A stretch of DNA of 64,000 nucleotides, taken from assembly GCF_900007165.1 (NCBI RefSeq), contig NZ_CYGY02000008.1, positions 65,641 to 129,640 of the forward strand. The letters run 5' to 3'. Shown one piece after another: positions 55,757 to 64,000 of this stretch; within the stretch, counting starts at the first letter, position 1; each line of letters starts with the position of its first letter. The stretch comes from Paraburkholderia piptadeniae (lineage in GTDB: Bacteria; Pseudomonadota; Gammaproteobacteria; Burkholderiales; Burkholderiaceae). A program made the translations under genes and the position numbers. The notes under the pieces are model-generated. The model did not search any database and was not told the origin of the DNA. It saw only the letters and a program-made list of their open reading frames with translations.

Positions 55757-55773
55757 GCGAAACAATGTTTTGC
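55757..55773. promoter_or_regulatory. 17-bp near-perfect palindrome between gcdH and the IclR gene
   Basis: GCGAAACAATGTTTTGC is symmetric except for one G/T position around a single central base. Its place in the 118-bp divergent intergenic region makes it the best candidate for the IclR-type regulator's operator. Confidence 0.5.
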
Positions 55774-55798
55774 AAACGACGATTGAGTTTAGCATCCG

Positions 55799-56605
55799 AT
55801 GTCGAAACCTGCATCCACGTCATCACTATCGGCGCGCGTTTCCGATTCGGTCGACGAACGCAAGTTCGTGGTCGCGCTGGCGCGCGGGCTCGACCTGCTG
55901 CGCGCGTTCCGGCCCGGCGAGACGCTGCTCGGCAACCGCGACTTCGTCGAGCGCACGGGCTTGCCGAAGGCGACCGTCAACCGGCTCGCGTACACGCTGA
56001 CAACACTCGGCTATCTGCGCTTCGACGAGGCGCTCGGCAAATACGCGCTCGACGCGGGCGTGTTGTCGCTCGGCTTCGCGCTGCTGTCGGGCACCGACAC
56101 GCTCGAACTCGCCCGCCCGCATATGCGCGACTTCGCGCGCGAGGTCGGCGCGGCGGTGTCGCTCGGCTGCCGCGACGGTCTGGACATGATCTATCTGGAG
56201 ACGATCCGCAGCGAAACGGCGCTGACGCTCGGCCTCGCATCGGGTTCGAAACTGTCGATGCTGACGAGTTCGATGGGTCGCGCATACCTCGCTGTGCAAT
56301 CCGCCGACGCGCGCGCCGCGCTGATCGCCGAATTGCAGCGCGCAGCCGGCGACGCAGGAGCGGAACAGGTCGCGCAGGCGCAGAAGGAAATCGACGCGTT
56401 CGCGGACGAGGGCTGCTGCTATTCGTTTCGCGACTGGCACGACGACGTGAACGCCGTCGCCGTGCCGTTCAGGGACCCGCGCGACGGCCGGCTGCTGGTG
56501 CTGAGCTGCAGCGGACCGGCCTCGTCGATGGGGGAGAGCGTGTTTCGGGAAAAGGTCGCGCCGCGTCTGAAGGCGCTCGCGCGGCGCCTAGGCGACACCG
56601 CCTGA
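55799..56605 (+). CDS. IclR-family transcriptional regulator
   Basis: The 268-residue protein has the N-terminal winged helix (KFVVALARGLDLLRAFRPGE, FVERTGLPKATVNRLAYTLTTLGYLRFD) and the C-terminal effector domain (LARPHMRDFAREVGAAVSLGCRDGLDMIYLE, GRAYLA, CCYSFRDWHDDVNAVAVPFRDP, LVLSCSGPASSM). Divergence from gcdH suggests that it controls glutaryl-CoA breakdown. A role with the nearby hmgA-fahA genes cannot be excluded because IclR proteins also control homogentisate genes. Confidence 0.92.
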   Translation: MSKPASTSSLSARVSDSVDERKFVVALARGLDLLRAFRPGETLLGNRDFVERTGLPKATVNRLAYTLTTLGYLRFDEALGKYALDAGVLSLGFALLSGTDTLELARPHMRDFAREVGAAVSLGCRDGLDMIYLETIRSETALTLGLASGSKLSMLTSSMGRAYLAVQSADARAALIAELQRAAGDAGAEQVAQAQKEIDAFADEGCCYSFRDWHDDVNAVAVPFRDPRDGRLLVLSCSGPASSMGESVFREKVAPRLKALARRLGDTA

Positions 56606-56634
56606 ATTCAGCGCACAGCGCACACCCGGCACCC

Positions 56635-57465
56635 TCAGGCCAGCCGATTCTCATGCACGACGAATAGCGGTCCCTGTACGAACCGCACGTCGTACTGCTG
56701 CAAGAGATCGAACTGTGCTTCCGTCGTCACGCGATTGAAGATCAACGGGATTTTCAGCCGGTTCGCATAGCCGACAAGCGGCTTCACCATCGAATCGCGC
56801 AATGCTGAAGGCGCATCCATCTTGATGAAATCCAGTCTCGCCATGTCCGACACGGACAGGATCTGCCCTGCGTTCGGCAGATTGCCGGCGACCTTGAATC
56901 CATAGTGCTGATAGCTCTTGGTCAGATAGCCAAGAAATGTCCGATGCGCGACAGCCGCCGGCGGCAACTCGATCACGATGCGCGACGGATTCAACCCAAA
57001 CGACATCAGCACGGTCGAGAAATGTCGGCCGTGGTCGTAGCGCACGCTTTTCAACAGCCGCTCGTGCACGCGCAGAAACAGCAGACCATGCCGCTGCGGC
57101 CCGAAGAAATTGATCGCGTGCATCGCGCGCGACATCCGGTCCAGCGCGACGAGTTGCTGATCGTCGGCGACTTGCTCGAACGGATCGAACGTGTCGGACT
57201 CCGTGCCGTCCAGCTGCTGCGTGATGGCCTGAAAGCCCAGCTCATCGCCGAAACGGTCCGCGCTCTCGGGTGCCGACGACAGCGACTGCGCGAGCGCGTG
57301 TACGGTGATGTCGAAGATCGGCTCATAGCTGCTGCCGATTTCCACGTTGTCGAACCTCGCGACCGCTTCGTCGGCGCGAATCCCTGTGCCCATTCTCAGA
57401 TGCTCGCCGAGAAACGGGTGAGTGGAGGCGCGGTCGACGAGTTGGGGGATGGTCAGCGGGATCAT
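56635..57465 (-). CDS. Degenerate EAL-domain protein
   Basis: The protein keeps the EAL fold: FDNVEIGSSYEPIFD at the start, GLLFLRVHERLLKSV, RIVIELPPAAV, FKVAGNL, ARLDFIKMD, and YDVRFVQGPLF at the end. The signature ExL and the later acidic residues for metals and c-di-GMP are missing (EPIFDITVHA; IFNRVTTEAQF in place of the E-G-V-E loop). It is therefore probably not a phosphodiesterase but a c-di-GMP sensor or protein-interaction domain. It has 276 residues from ATG 57465, or 291 from 57510; no clear ribosome site favours either. Confidence 0.75.
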   Translation of the reverse strand: MIPLTIPQLVDRASTHPFLGEHLRMGTGIRADEAVARFDNVEIGSSYEPIFDITVHALAQSLSSAPESADRFGDELGFQAITQQLDGTESDTFDPFEQVADDQQLVALDRMSRAMHAINFFGPQRHGLLFLRVHERLLKSVRYDHGRHFSTVLMSFGLNPSRIVIELPPAAVAHRTFLGYLTKSYQHYGFKVAGNLPNAGQILSVSDMARLDFIKMDAPSALRDSMVKPLVGYANRLKIPLIFNRVTTEAQFDLLQQYDVRFVQGPLFVVHENRLA

Positions 57466-57632
57466 GAATGCGTTCGGGGGAGCAAAACCGGGATGCGGTT
57501 GGCGCCGCATGATTCGATGTTAGCAGCGGGTCGCCGCTCTTTCATGCACCAAATACTGATATGGATTTCGCCATCCGTGTGGTGATCGTGGCCCAACTGA
57601 GGGTTTACGTTAATTTCACTAATCATAATCTG

Positions 57633-57649
57633 TTTTACTATTCGTAAAA
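57633..57649. promoter_or_regulatory. Inverted repeat upstream of hmgA
   Basis: TTTTAC-tattc-GTAAAA, perfect 6-base arms, about 50 bp before the hmgA start in an A/T-rich patch. It is a candidate operator or promoter element. Confidence 0.4.
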
Positions 57650-57699
57650 TGTAGGCGGCGCTGCGAGCAAGCGCGCGGCCGGGCATCTACGGAGATCAC

Positions 57700-59022
57700 A
57701 TGGAATCAACTACACGACGCGAAATCCAGCCGGGCTACCAGTCCGGCTTCGCTAACGAGTTCGCCACCGAGGCTTTGCCCGGCGCGCTGCCGCAAGGCCG
57801 CAATTCGCCGCAGCGCGCGCCGTACGGGTTGTACGCGGAGCAACTGTCGGGCACGGCATTCACGGCACCGCGCGGTCACAACCGCCGTTCGTGGCTGTAC
57901 CGCATCCGGCCGGCGGCCGTGCATCAGCCGTTTACGGCGCTGCCGTCGCACCGGTTGGTCGCGAACTTCGCCGAAGTGCCGCCGACGCCACCCAACCAGT
58001 TGCGCTGGGACCCGCTGCCGATGCCGACAGAGCCGACCGATTTCATCGACGGCTGGGTGACGATGGCGGGCAATGGCTCGGCGGAAGCGATGAGCGGCTG
58101 CGCGATTCACGTGTACGCGGCGAACCAGTCGATGGAGGCCCGCTTCTTCTACAACGCGGACGGCGAGTTGCTGATCGTGCCGCAGGCCGGGCGTCTGTCG
58201 ATCTTCACCGAACTGGGCAAGCTCGACGTAGAGCCGTTCGAGATCGCGGTGATTCCGCGCGGCGTGCGCTTTTCGGTGGCGCTGCCGGACGGCAAGGCGA
58301 GCGGCTATATCTGCGAGAACTTCGGCGCGCAACTGCGTCTGCCGGACCTCGGACCGATCGGCTCGAACGGTCTCGCGAATCCGCGCGATTTCCTCACGCC
58401 GCACGCGGCCTACGAAGACCGCGAAGGCGACTTCGAACTGGTCGCGAAGATGAACGGCCATCTGTGGCGCGCGGATATCGGTCATTCGCCGCTCGACGTC
58501 GTCGCGTGGCACGGCAACTACGCGCCATACAAATACGATCTGCGGCACTTCAACACGATCGGCTCGATCAGCTACGACCATCCGGACCCGTCGATCTTTC
58601 TCGTGCTGCAGTCACAGAGCGATACGCCGGGCGTCGACACGATCGACTTCGTGATCTTTCCGCCGCGCTGGCTCGCTGCCGAAGATACGTTCCGTCCGCC
58701 ATGGTTCCACCGCAATGTTGCGAGCGAGTTCATGGGCCTCGTGCACGGCGCGTACGACGCGAAAGCAGAAGGCTTCGTGCCGGGCGGCGCGAGCCTGCAC
58801 AACTGCATGTCGGGCCACGGCCCGGATGCCGAAACGTTCGAGAAGGCATCGAATATCGATACCTCGAAGCCGAACAAGGTCGACAACACGATGGCCTTCA
58901 TGTTCGAAACGCGCACACTGATCAAGCCGACGCGTTTCGCGCTCGAAACCGCGCAGCTTCAGGCGCATTACTTCGAGTGCTGGCAAGGTCTCAAGAAACA
59001 CTTCAACCCGGAGCAACGATGA
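57700..59022 (+). CDS. hmgA: Homogentisate 1,2-dioxygenase
   Basis: Fe(II) dioxygenase opening homogentisate to maleylacetoacetate in tyrosine and phenylalanine breakdown. It has 440 residues with [86 protein letters not shown] (in part), [12 protein letters not shown], and the metal-binding [18 protein letters not shown] lies just upstream. Its stop overlaps the fahA start (ATGA), so the two are translationally coupled. Confidence 0.97.
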   Translation: MESTTRREIQPGYQSGFANEFATEALPGALPQGRNSPQRAPYGLYAEQLSGTAFTAPRGHNRRSWLYRIRPAAVHQPFTALPSHRLVANFAEVPPTPPNQLRWDPLPMPTEPTDFIDGWVTMAGNGSAEAMSGCAIHVYAANQSMEARFFYNADGELLIVPQAGRLSIFTELGKLDVEPFEIAVIPRGVRFSVALPDGKASGYICENFGAQLRLPDLGPIGSNGLANPRDFLTPHAAYEDREGDFELVAKMNGHLWRADIGHSPLDVVAWHGNYAPYKYDLRHFNTIGSISYDHPDPSIFLVLQSQSDTPGVDTIDFVIFPPRWLAAEDTFRPPWFHRNVASEFMGLVHGAYDAKAEGFVPGGASLHNCMSGHGPDAETFEKASNIDTSKPNKVDNTMAFMFETRTLIKPTRFALETAQLQAHYFECWQGLKKHFNPEQR

Positions 59023-60329
59023 ACGCATTGAGCGATCTTCAGGCGACGCTCGATGCGTCGCGCAAGAGTTGGGTCGAATCGGCGAACGAGCCGGCCTGCG
59101 ACTTCCCGATTCAGAATCTGCCGTTCGGCATCTTCAGCGATGGGCTGAACTCGACGCGCCGCGCGGGCGTCGCGATCGGCGATTGCATCGTCGACCTGGC
59201 CGCGCTCGAAAGCGCGGGCCTGCTGACGGTGCCTTCGTCGAGCGCGGGCGACAGCGTATTCGTGCGCGACGCATTGAACGACTTCATCGCGCTTGGCCGC
59301 GATGTATGGCGCAGCGTGCGCATCCAGCTGAGCAAGCTGCTCTCGCGCGATAACGCGACGCTGCGCGACGACGCCGAGTTGAAGCGCCGCGCGCTGATCC
59401 GCCAGGCCGACGCGACGCTACATCTGCCCGTGCAGATTCCGGGCTACACGGATTTCTATTCGTCGAAGGAACATGCGACGAACGTCGGCTCGATGTTCCG
59501 CGATCCGAAGAATGCGCTGTTGCCGAACTGGTCGGAGATTCCGATCGGGTACAACGGACGCGCGTCGTCGGTGGTGGTGAGCGGCACGCCCGTGCGCCGT
59601 CCGAATGGCCAGCTGAAGCTGCCCGATCAGGAGCGGCCGGTCTTCGGCGCGTGCCGCAAGCTCGATATCGAACTGGAGACGGGCTTCATCGTCGGACGCG
59701 GCAATGCACTCGGCGAGCCGATTCCATGCGCGGAAGCGGAACAGAATATCTTCGGCATGGTGCTGCTCAACGACTGGAGCGCGCGCGACATCCAGCAGTG
59801 GGAATATGTGCCGCTCGGGCCGTTCAACGCGAAGACGTTCGCCACCACAATCTCGCCGTGGATCGTCACGCTCGACGCGCTCGAACCATTCCGCGTCGCG
59901 CAGCCCGCGCAGGAACCGCAGCCGCTCGACTATCTGCGCCACAGCGGCGAGCACGCGTTCGACATTTCGCTCGAAGTGCTGCTGAAGCCGCAAGGCGCGA
60001 ATGAAGCGACGACGATTGCGCGCACGAACTTCCGTCACATGTACTGGACGATGGCGCAGCAGCTCGCGCATCACACGGTGTCGGGCTGCAATACGCGCGT
60101 CGGCGATCTGATGGGCTCGGGCACAATCAGCGGTCCGACCGACGATTCGTTCGGCAGCCTGCTCGAACTCACGTGGAACGGCAAGAAGCCGCTGCCACTG
60201 AAGGAAGGCGGCACGCGCGCGTTCATCGAGGACGGCGACGAGCTGACGCTCGCGGGATGGTGTCAGGGCGACGGCTATCGCGTCGGCTTTGGCACATGTG
60301 TCGGCGAAATTTTGCCGGCGCGTCAGTGA
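59019..60329 (+). CDS. fahA: Fumarylacetoacetase
   Basis: Hydrolyses fumarylacetoacetate to fumarate and acetoacetate, the last step of tyrosine degradation. The 436-residue protein shows [63 protein letters not shown] (metal Glu), [37 protein letters not shown] (pieces), [20 protein letters not shown] and MGSGTISGP. Maleylacetoacetate isomerase is not encoded next to it in this window. Confidence 0.97.
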   Translation: MNALSDLQATLDASRKSWVESANEPACDFPIQNLPFGIFSDGLNSTRRAGVAIGDCIVDLAALESAGLLTVPSSSAGDSVFVRDALNDFIALGRDVWRSVRIQLSKLLSRDNATLRDDAELKRRALIRQADATLHLPVQIPGYTDFYSSKEHATNVGSMFRDPKNALLPNWSEIPIGYNGRASSVVVSGTPVRRPNGQLKLPDQERPVFGACRKLDIELETGFIVGRGNALGEPIPCAEAEQNIFGMVLLNDWSARDIQQWEYVPLGPFNAKTFATTISPWIVTLDALEPFRVAQPAQEPQPLDYLRHSGEHAFDISLEVLLKPQGANEATTIARTNFRHMYWTMAQQLAHHTVSGCNTRVGDLMGSGTISGPTDDSFGSLLELTWNGKKPLPLKEGGTRAFIEDGDELTLAGWCQGDGYRVGFGTCVGEILPARQ

Positions 60330-60384
60330 CGTCTATCACACGGCTCACATCGGTGTATCGTTCGCGGACGTGAACTGTGCTTAT

Positions 60385-60418
60385 GAAGCCGCGCGCAGCA
60401 TCGAATGCGCGCGGCTTC
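60385..60418. terminator. Bidirectional terminator between fahA and MFS gene
   Basis: GAAGCCGCGCGCA pairs perfectly with TGCGCGCGGCTTC over an 8-base loop and is followed by TTCGTT. It lies between convergent genes, ending 8 bp before the MFS stop codon. Confidence 0.82.
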
Positions 60419-60425
60419 TTCGTTA

Positions 60426-61583
60426 TCACGACGCCGCGCTTACCACGCCGCGCCGCTTCTCCCACACGGCCGCCGCGAGAAACGTCAGCGCGCTCGCGAG
60501 CACCACGCCGATCAGCGCGTCGTTGCCGACGCTCTTCATCAATGCGCCCGCGATCAGCGGTCCGCCGAAACTCGCGATACTCCACGAAGCGCCGACGAGC
60601 GAACTCGCCGACACCAGCGCCACGCCGCGAAAGCGTTCGCCGCACGCGACGAGCGACAGCGTATAGATCGCGCCCGCCGCCGCGCCCAGCACATAGAGCA
60701 GCGGCCAGCACAGCCACGGCGACTGCACGACCCATGGCAAGAGCGGGAGCAGCACGACGACGAGCACCGCGCAACCGATATGCACGCGCTCGCGTCCGAG
60801 GTGATCGGCGAGCCAGCCGATCGGAAACTGCATCGTCGTGTCGCCGAGCAGCAGCGCCGACGCGAACAGCACGGCCACGTCGGTCGCGACGCCATGCGCC
60901 ATTGCGAAGAGCGGCATCAGCGAAAGCGCGATCGTGTCGAACAGCGCGAAGAAGCCCGTCCCGATCACGAGCGCGGGCATCTGCGGCAGCACCCGGCGCC
61001 AGTTGCCGTGCGGCTCGTGTTCGTCGGAGGCATGGGGCGTCGAGCGGATCATCGACAGCACGGGCAGCGCGACCAGAAAGATCACGCCGCAGATCACGAA
61101 GCGCCAATGGTCGAACCGCGCGATCTGGCTCACGAGCACAGGGCCCGCCATCTGGAACAGCGTGAAGTTCGTCGCATAGATCGCGACGACGCGCCCGCGC
61201 GATGCATCGTCCGCGAGCTGGTTCACCCATGCCTCGCCGATCGTGAAGAGCAGCATTAGCGCCGCCCCGCAAAACACCCGCAACAGGCCCCATACGAACA
61301 GATTCGGCGTGGCCTGCATCAGCGCGGTCGCGACGGCGACGACCAGCACCGAGCCGATGATCGCTTCGCGGCCGCCGCAGCGCGCGGCGATCCGGCCGGC
61401 GATGGGCACGACCAGCAGGCCGCCGCCCGCCTGCGCGGCCGTCAGCAGGCCGACGACGTCGGTGCCGTAGCCGGCCTGTGTCAGCGCGAGGGCGGTAAGG
61501 GGAAGCGTCGCGCCGCTGCCGAGGCCGACCACGGCCACGCTCAGGATCAGCGCGAGGAAATCGCGGGAGAGGACGACTTTCAT
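60426..61583 (-). CDS. MFS transporter (YcaD-like)
   Basis: A 385-residue polytopic inner-membrane protein with twelve hydrophobic segments, GYGTDVVGLLTAAQAGGGLLVVPIAGRIAARCGGREAIIG (pieces, motif-A-like loop), and the second-half loop PIGWLADHLGRERVHIG. The layout resembles the YcaD/CynX-like MFS group. The substrate is unknown. A TTG or GTG start further upstream is not needed because MKVVLSRDFL begins right before the first helix. Confidence 0.85.
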   Translation of the reverse strand: MKVVLSRDFLALILSVAVVGLGSGATLPLTALALTQAGYGTDVVGLLTAAQAGGGLLVVPIAGRIAARCGGREAIIGSVLVVAVATALMQATPNLFVWGLLRVFCGAALMLLFTIGEAWVNQLADDASRGRVVAIYATNFTLFQMAGPVLVSQIARFDHWRFVICGVIFLVALPVLSMIRSTPHASDEHEPHGNWRRVLPQMPALVIGTGFFALFDTIALSLMPLFAMAHGVATDVAVLFASALLLGDTTMQFPIGWLADHLGRERVHIGCAVLVVVLLPLLPWVVQSPWLCWPLLYVLGAAAGAIYTLSLVACGERFRGVALVSASSLVGASWSIASFGGPLIAGALMKSVGNDALIGVVLASALTFLAAAVWEKRRGVVSAAS

Positions 61584-61661
61584 CGGGCGAGATGCTACTA
61601 CGCCGTGATGTCATGCGCACCGTCGGATGGCCGGGTGCAGGCGTTCGATATGCGTCGGCGC

Positions 61662-62819
61662 TCAGCCCGCCACGGGCAGCCGCCGGTCGAGCGAAACGGA
61701 CCACCACGTGAGCGCAACAGCCGCGGTCGCCGTCGCGACGCCGACCCACGGCAGCGACGTCAGCGGCGCGCCCGCGCCGATCGCCATGCCGCCGAGCCAC
61801 GCGCCCGTCGCATTGCCGAGGTTGAAGGCGCCCTGATTGAGCGTCGACGCGAGATTCGGCGCGCTGCTCGCGCGGTCGACGATGAGCATTTGCAGCGGCG
61901 GCACGATCGCGAAGGCGAGCACGCCCCACAGGAAGATCGTGATCATCGCCGGGATTTCGCTGTGCATCGTGATCGCGAAGACCGACAGGATCGCGACGAT
62001 CGCGAGCAAGAACGACAGCAGCGAATGCACGGGACGCCAGTCCGCGAGCTTGCCGCCGAGCGTGCTGCCGACCGTCAGCCCGAGGCCGAACAGCAGCAGC
62101 ACCATCGTCACGGCATGCGGCGTGAAGCCCGTCACGTCTTCGAGGATCGGCGTGATGTAGGTGAAGGTCGAGAAGAGGCTCGCCGATGCGAGCACGCTCG
62201 TGCCCAGCACCATCAGCACCTGCGGATTCTTCAGCACCGTGAACTCGTGGACGAGGCTTGCCTTCTGCATCTCGATCTTCGACGGCAGGCACAGCGCGAG
62301 CGCGACGGCCGCGATCACGCCGATGCCCGTCACGGCCCAGAACGTCGCGCGCCAGCCGACAGCCTGGCCGAGCGCCGTGCCGAGCGGCACGCCCAGCACG
62401 TTCGCGAGCGTGAGGCCCGTGAACATAAGCGCGATGGCCTGCGCGCGGCGGTTCGGCGCGACGAGCCCCGCTGCGACGACCGAGCCGATGCCGAAGAACG
62501 CGCCATGACAGAACGCCGTCACGATGCGCGCGGCCATCAGCACCGCATAGCCCGGTGCGATCGCGCACAGCAGATTGCCGACGATAAAGATGCCAATCAG
62601 GCTCATCAGCGCTTTCTTGCGCGGCATGTTGGCCACCGCGATGGCGACGATCGGCGCGCCGATCGTCACGCCAAGCGCATACGCGGACACCAGCATGCCC
62701 GCGGCCGGAATCGACACGCTCAGATCGCGCGCGACATCGGGCAGCAGCCCCATGATGACGAACTCGGTGGTACCGATACCAAACGCGGCAACGGCAAGGG
62801 CAAGCAGAGGCAAGGGCAT
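61662..62819 (-). CDS. MFS transporter, DHA1 (AraJ/YdhP-like) family
   Basis: Drug:H+ antiporter-type MFS protein of 385 residues starting MPLPLLALAVAAFGIGTTEFVIMGLLPDVARDLSV, a hallmark of the AraJ/YdhP/NepI group. Twelve helices are visible, with the motif-A loop NMPRKKALMSLIG, the motif-C-like TGLTLANVLGVPLGTALGQ, and a second half with GSTLGGKLADW. The start is set by this N-terminus; the open frame continues ~180 codons upstream without similarity. Possible roles are efflux of sugars or toxic compounds; substrate unknown. Confidence 0.88.
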   Translation of the reverse strand: MPLPLLALAVAAFGIGTTEFVIMGLLPDVARDLSVSIPAAGMLVSAYALGVTIGAPIVAIAVANMPRKKALMSLIGIFIVGNLLCAIAPGYAVLMAARIVTAFCHGAFFGIGSVVAAGLVAPNRRAQAIALMFTGLTLANVLGVPLGTALGQAVGWRATFWAVTGIGVIAAVALALCLPSKIEMQKASLVHEFTVLKNPQVLMVLGTSVLASASLFSTFTYITPILEDVTGFTPHAVTMVLLLFGLGLTVGSTLGGKLADWRPVHSLLSFLLAIVAILSVFAITMHSEIPAMITIFLWGVLAFAIVPPLQMLIVDRASSAPNLASTLNQGAFNLGNATGAWLGGMAIGAGAPLTSLPWVGVATATAAVALTWWSVSLDRRLPVAG

Positions 62820-63021
62820 GTTGGGACTTTCACGGGAGGGGCGCCGGCGGGCAGGGACGCCGTTCGCGTTGCCGTCGCGCGCTTTCGGGACGAGTGCGCA
62901 GGCGTCAGCAAGGGTAAATCTGTAGGGGATTGTACCTAAGCCAACCCCGCTGTGCTGACGGCCTGACGCGCTGTTGTATTTCGGCGATTGCAATGTGACT
63001 GCGCCAAGAAAATGCCTTGTT

Positions 63022-63936
63022 TCAAGGGATTTTTTTGTCGGGCGCGATATCGCGCACGTCGCGGGGCACATCACCGGGCACTTCGCCGGCCACATCGCGG
63101 ATCGCGCTTCCGTGACGTCCCGCTCCCGCAGCGAACGCCGCCGCGCCCGCGATACCCTCGGCGAACACAGCCTGATAGCCGCCTGCGCCTTCGCGGCGCA
63201 GCGCTTCGGGCAGATTTTCAAGCGACGCGTTTTCGTAGACGGACCGGCGATCGGCGAGCAGCGCTGCCTGCGGGAACGCGGCGAGCTCGGTGGCCAGTTG
63301 CTCGGCGGCGGCGCGCGCCGCGCCCTTCGGCACGACGCGATTGGCAAGACCGAACGCAAGCGCTTCGTCGGCGCCGATCGCGCGGCCCGTCAGGATCAGA
63401 TCGAGCGCGCGCGACTGGCCTATCAGACGCGGCAGGCGAATCGTCCCGCCATCGATCAGCGGAATGCCGACGCGTCGGCAGAACACACCCAGCACCGCAT
63501 CCTCTTCGACGACGCGCAGATCGCACATCGCCGCCAGTTCCAGACCGCCCGCCACCGCATGACCCGCGATCGCCGCGATGACGGGCTTCGTGAGCATCAT
63601 GCGCGTCGGTCCCATCGGACCGGGACCGCTGCCGTCTGCGTGCAATTCGTTGCGCCGTGCATCGTCTTGTAGTGCAGTGAGATCCGCTCCCGCGCAAAAC
63701 GTGCCGTCCGCGCCCGTCAACACGGCGACGCGCCACGCATCGTTTGCTTCGAAGTGGCGCAACGCTGCGCAAAGCGCATCGGCCGTCGGACGATCGACGG
63801 CATTGCGACGGGCGGGGCGGTCGATGACGATCGTTGCGACGGCGTCTATCGGGTCTGCTGATTGCTTGTTCTGTGTAGTTGCGGTTTTTTGTGCAGTTTC
63901 AATTCGCACGTGCTCGCCGAACTGTTTGATAGCCAT
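63022..63936 (-). CDS. Crotonase-family (enoyl-CoA hydratase-like) protein
   Basis: A 304-residue acyl-CoA-binding enzyme. It has VATIVIDRPARRNAVDRPTADAL, VLTGADGTFCAGADLTALQDD (oxyanion hole), GHAVAGGLELAAMCDLRVVEED (first Glu kept), and CRRVGIPLIDGGTIRLPRLIG. At the second catalytic Glu position of hydratases the sequence has CRR, so hydration is doubtful and isomerase or hydrolase activity is possible. After the normal end (AAFAAGAGRHG) there is an unusual tail of ~27 residues rich in GDVP/RDV units. It is divergent from the MFS gene. Confidence 0.85.
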   Translation of the reverse strand: MAIKQFGEHVRIETAQKTATTQNKQSADPIDAVATIVIDRPARRNAVDRPTADALCAALRHFEANDAWRVAVLTGADGTFCAGADLTALQDDARRNELHADGSGPGPMGPTRMMLTKPVIAAIAGHAVAGGLELAAMCDLRVVEEDAVLGVFCRRVGIPLIDGGTIRLPRLIGQSRALDLILTGRAIGADEALAFGLANRVVPKGAARAAAEQLATELAAFPQAALLADRRSVYENASLENLPEALRREGAGGYQAVFAEGIAGAAAFAAGAGRHGSAIRDVAGEVPGDVPRDVRDIAPDKKIP

Positions 63937-64000
63937 CGTTCTCTCCGCTGCAAGTGTTCGTTGAGGGCCTAGACTGGAATAGAAAAGCGCGTAAATGCGC

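Overview
The window is chromosomal DNA from a high-GC betaproteobacterium of the Burkholderiaceae, most likely Paraburkholderia or a close relative. This rests on the protein sequences of TolB, MutL and GlyA, the ybgC-tolQRAB-pal-cpoB order followed by tRNA-Lys, the glyA-nrdR-pilin order, and strong G/C third-position bias. That bias produces many long antisense shadow frames, which are left out.

Layout. 1-7.3 kb is housekeeping: a truncated AI-2E/PerM-type permease, purM, miaA, mutL, a DedA protein and a small MscS channel. 7.9-39 kb is a large exopolysaccharide (EPS) region. It holds two paralogous DJ-1/AraC regulators, galU, a GDP-mannose mannosyl hydrolase, a GH39-like lipoprotein, and then manC, a WcaJ-type initiating transferase, wza, wzc, gmd and fcl. 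These are followed by five further glycosyltransferase genes, a WcaF-type acetyltransferase, a GMC oxidoreductase, a Wzy-like polymerase, an AT3 acyltransferase and a Wzx-like flippase. Together they supply UDP-glucose, GDP-mannose and GDP-L-fucose, build an acylated fucose-containing repeat unit, flip and polymerise it, and export it by the Wza/Wzc route. A tRNA-Lys(TTT) gene and the Tol-Pal operon follow (39-45 kb).

45-52 kb carries two orphan IS200/IS605-superfamily elements without a TnpA transposase. The first is an apparently intact IscB nuclease gene with a recognisable omega-RNA (HEARO) region, inserted directly upstream of ybgC at the head of the tol-pal operon. The second is a TnpB gene with a one-base frameshift. 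It sits in the remains of a type IV minor-pilin locus, with its right end at the conserved pilin N-terminal coding motif. Between them lie ydfG, a ZTP riboswitch, glyA and nrdR.

52-64 kb is metabolic: a DUF883/holin-like/DUF3318 envelope-stress trio, a 1-Cys peroxiredoxin, gcdH with a divergent IclR regulator, a degenerate EAL protein, hmgA-fahA for homogentisate breakdown, two MFS transporters and a crotonase-family protein.

The most unusual material is the IscB/omega-RNA element that appears to use the host tol promoter, the TnpB element whose inferred guide would match pilin genes, and the composition of the EPS cluster.
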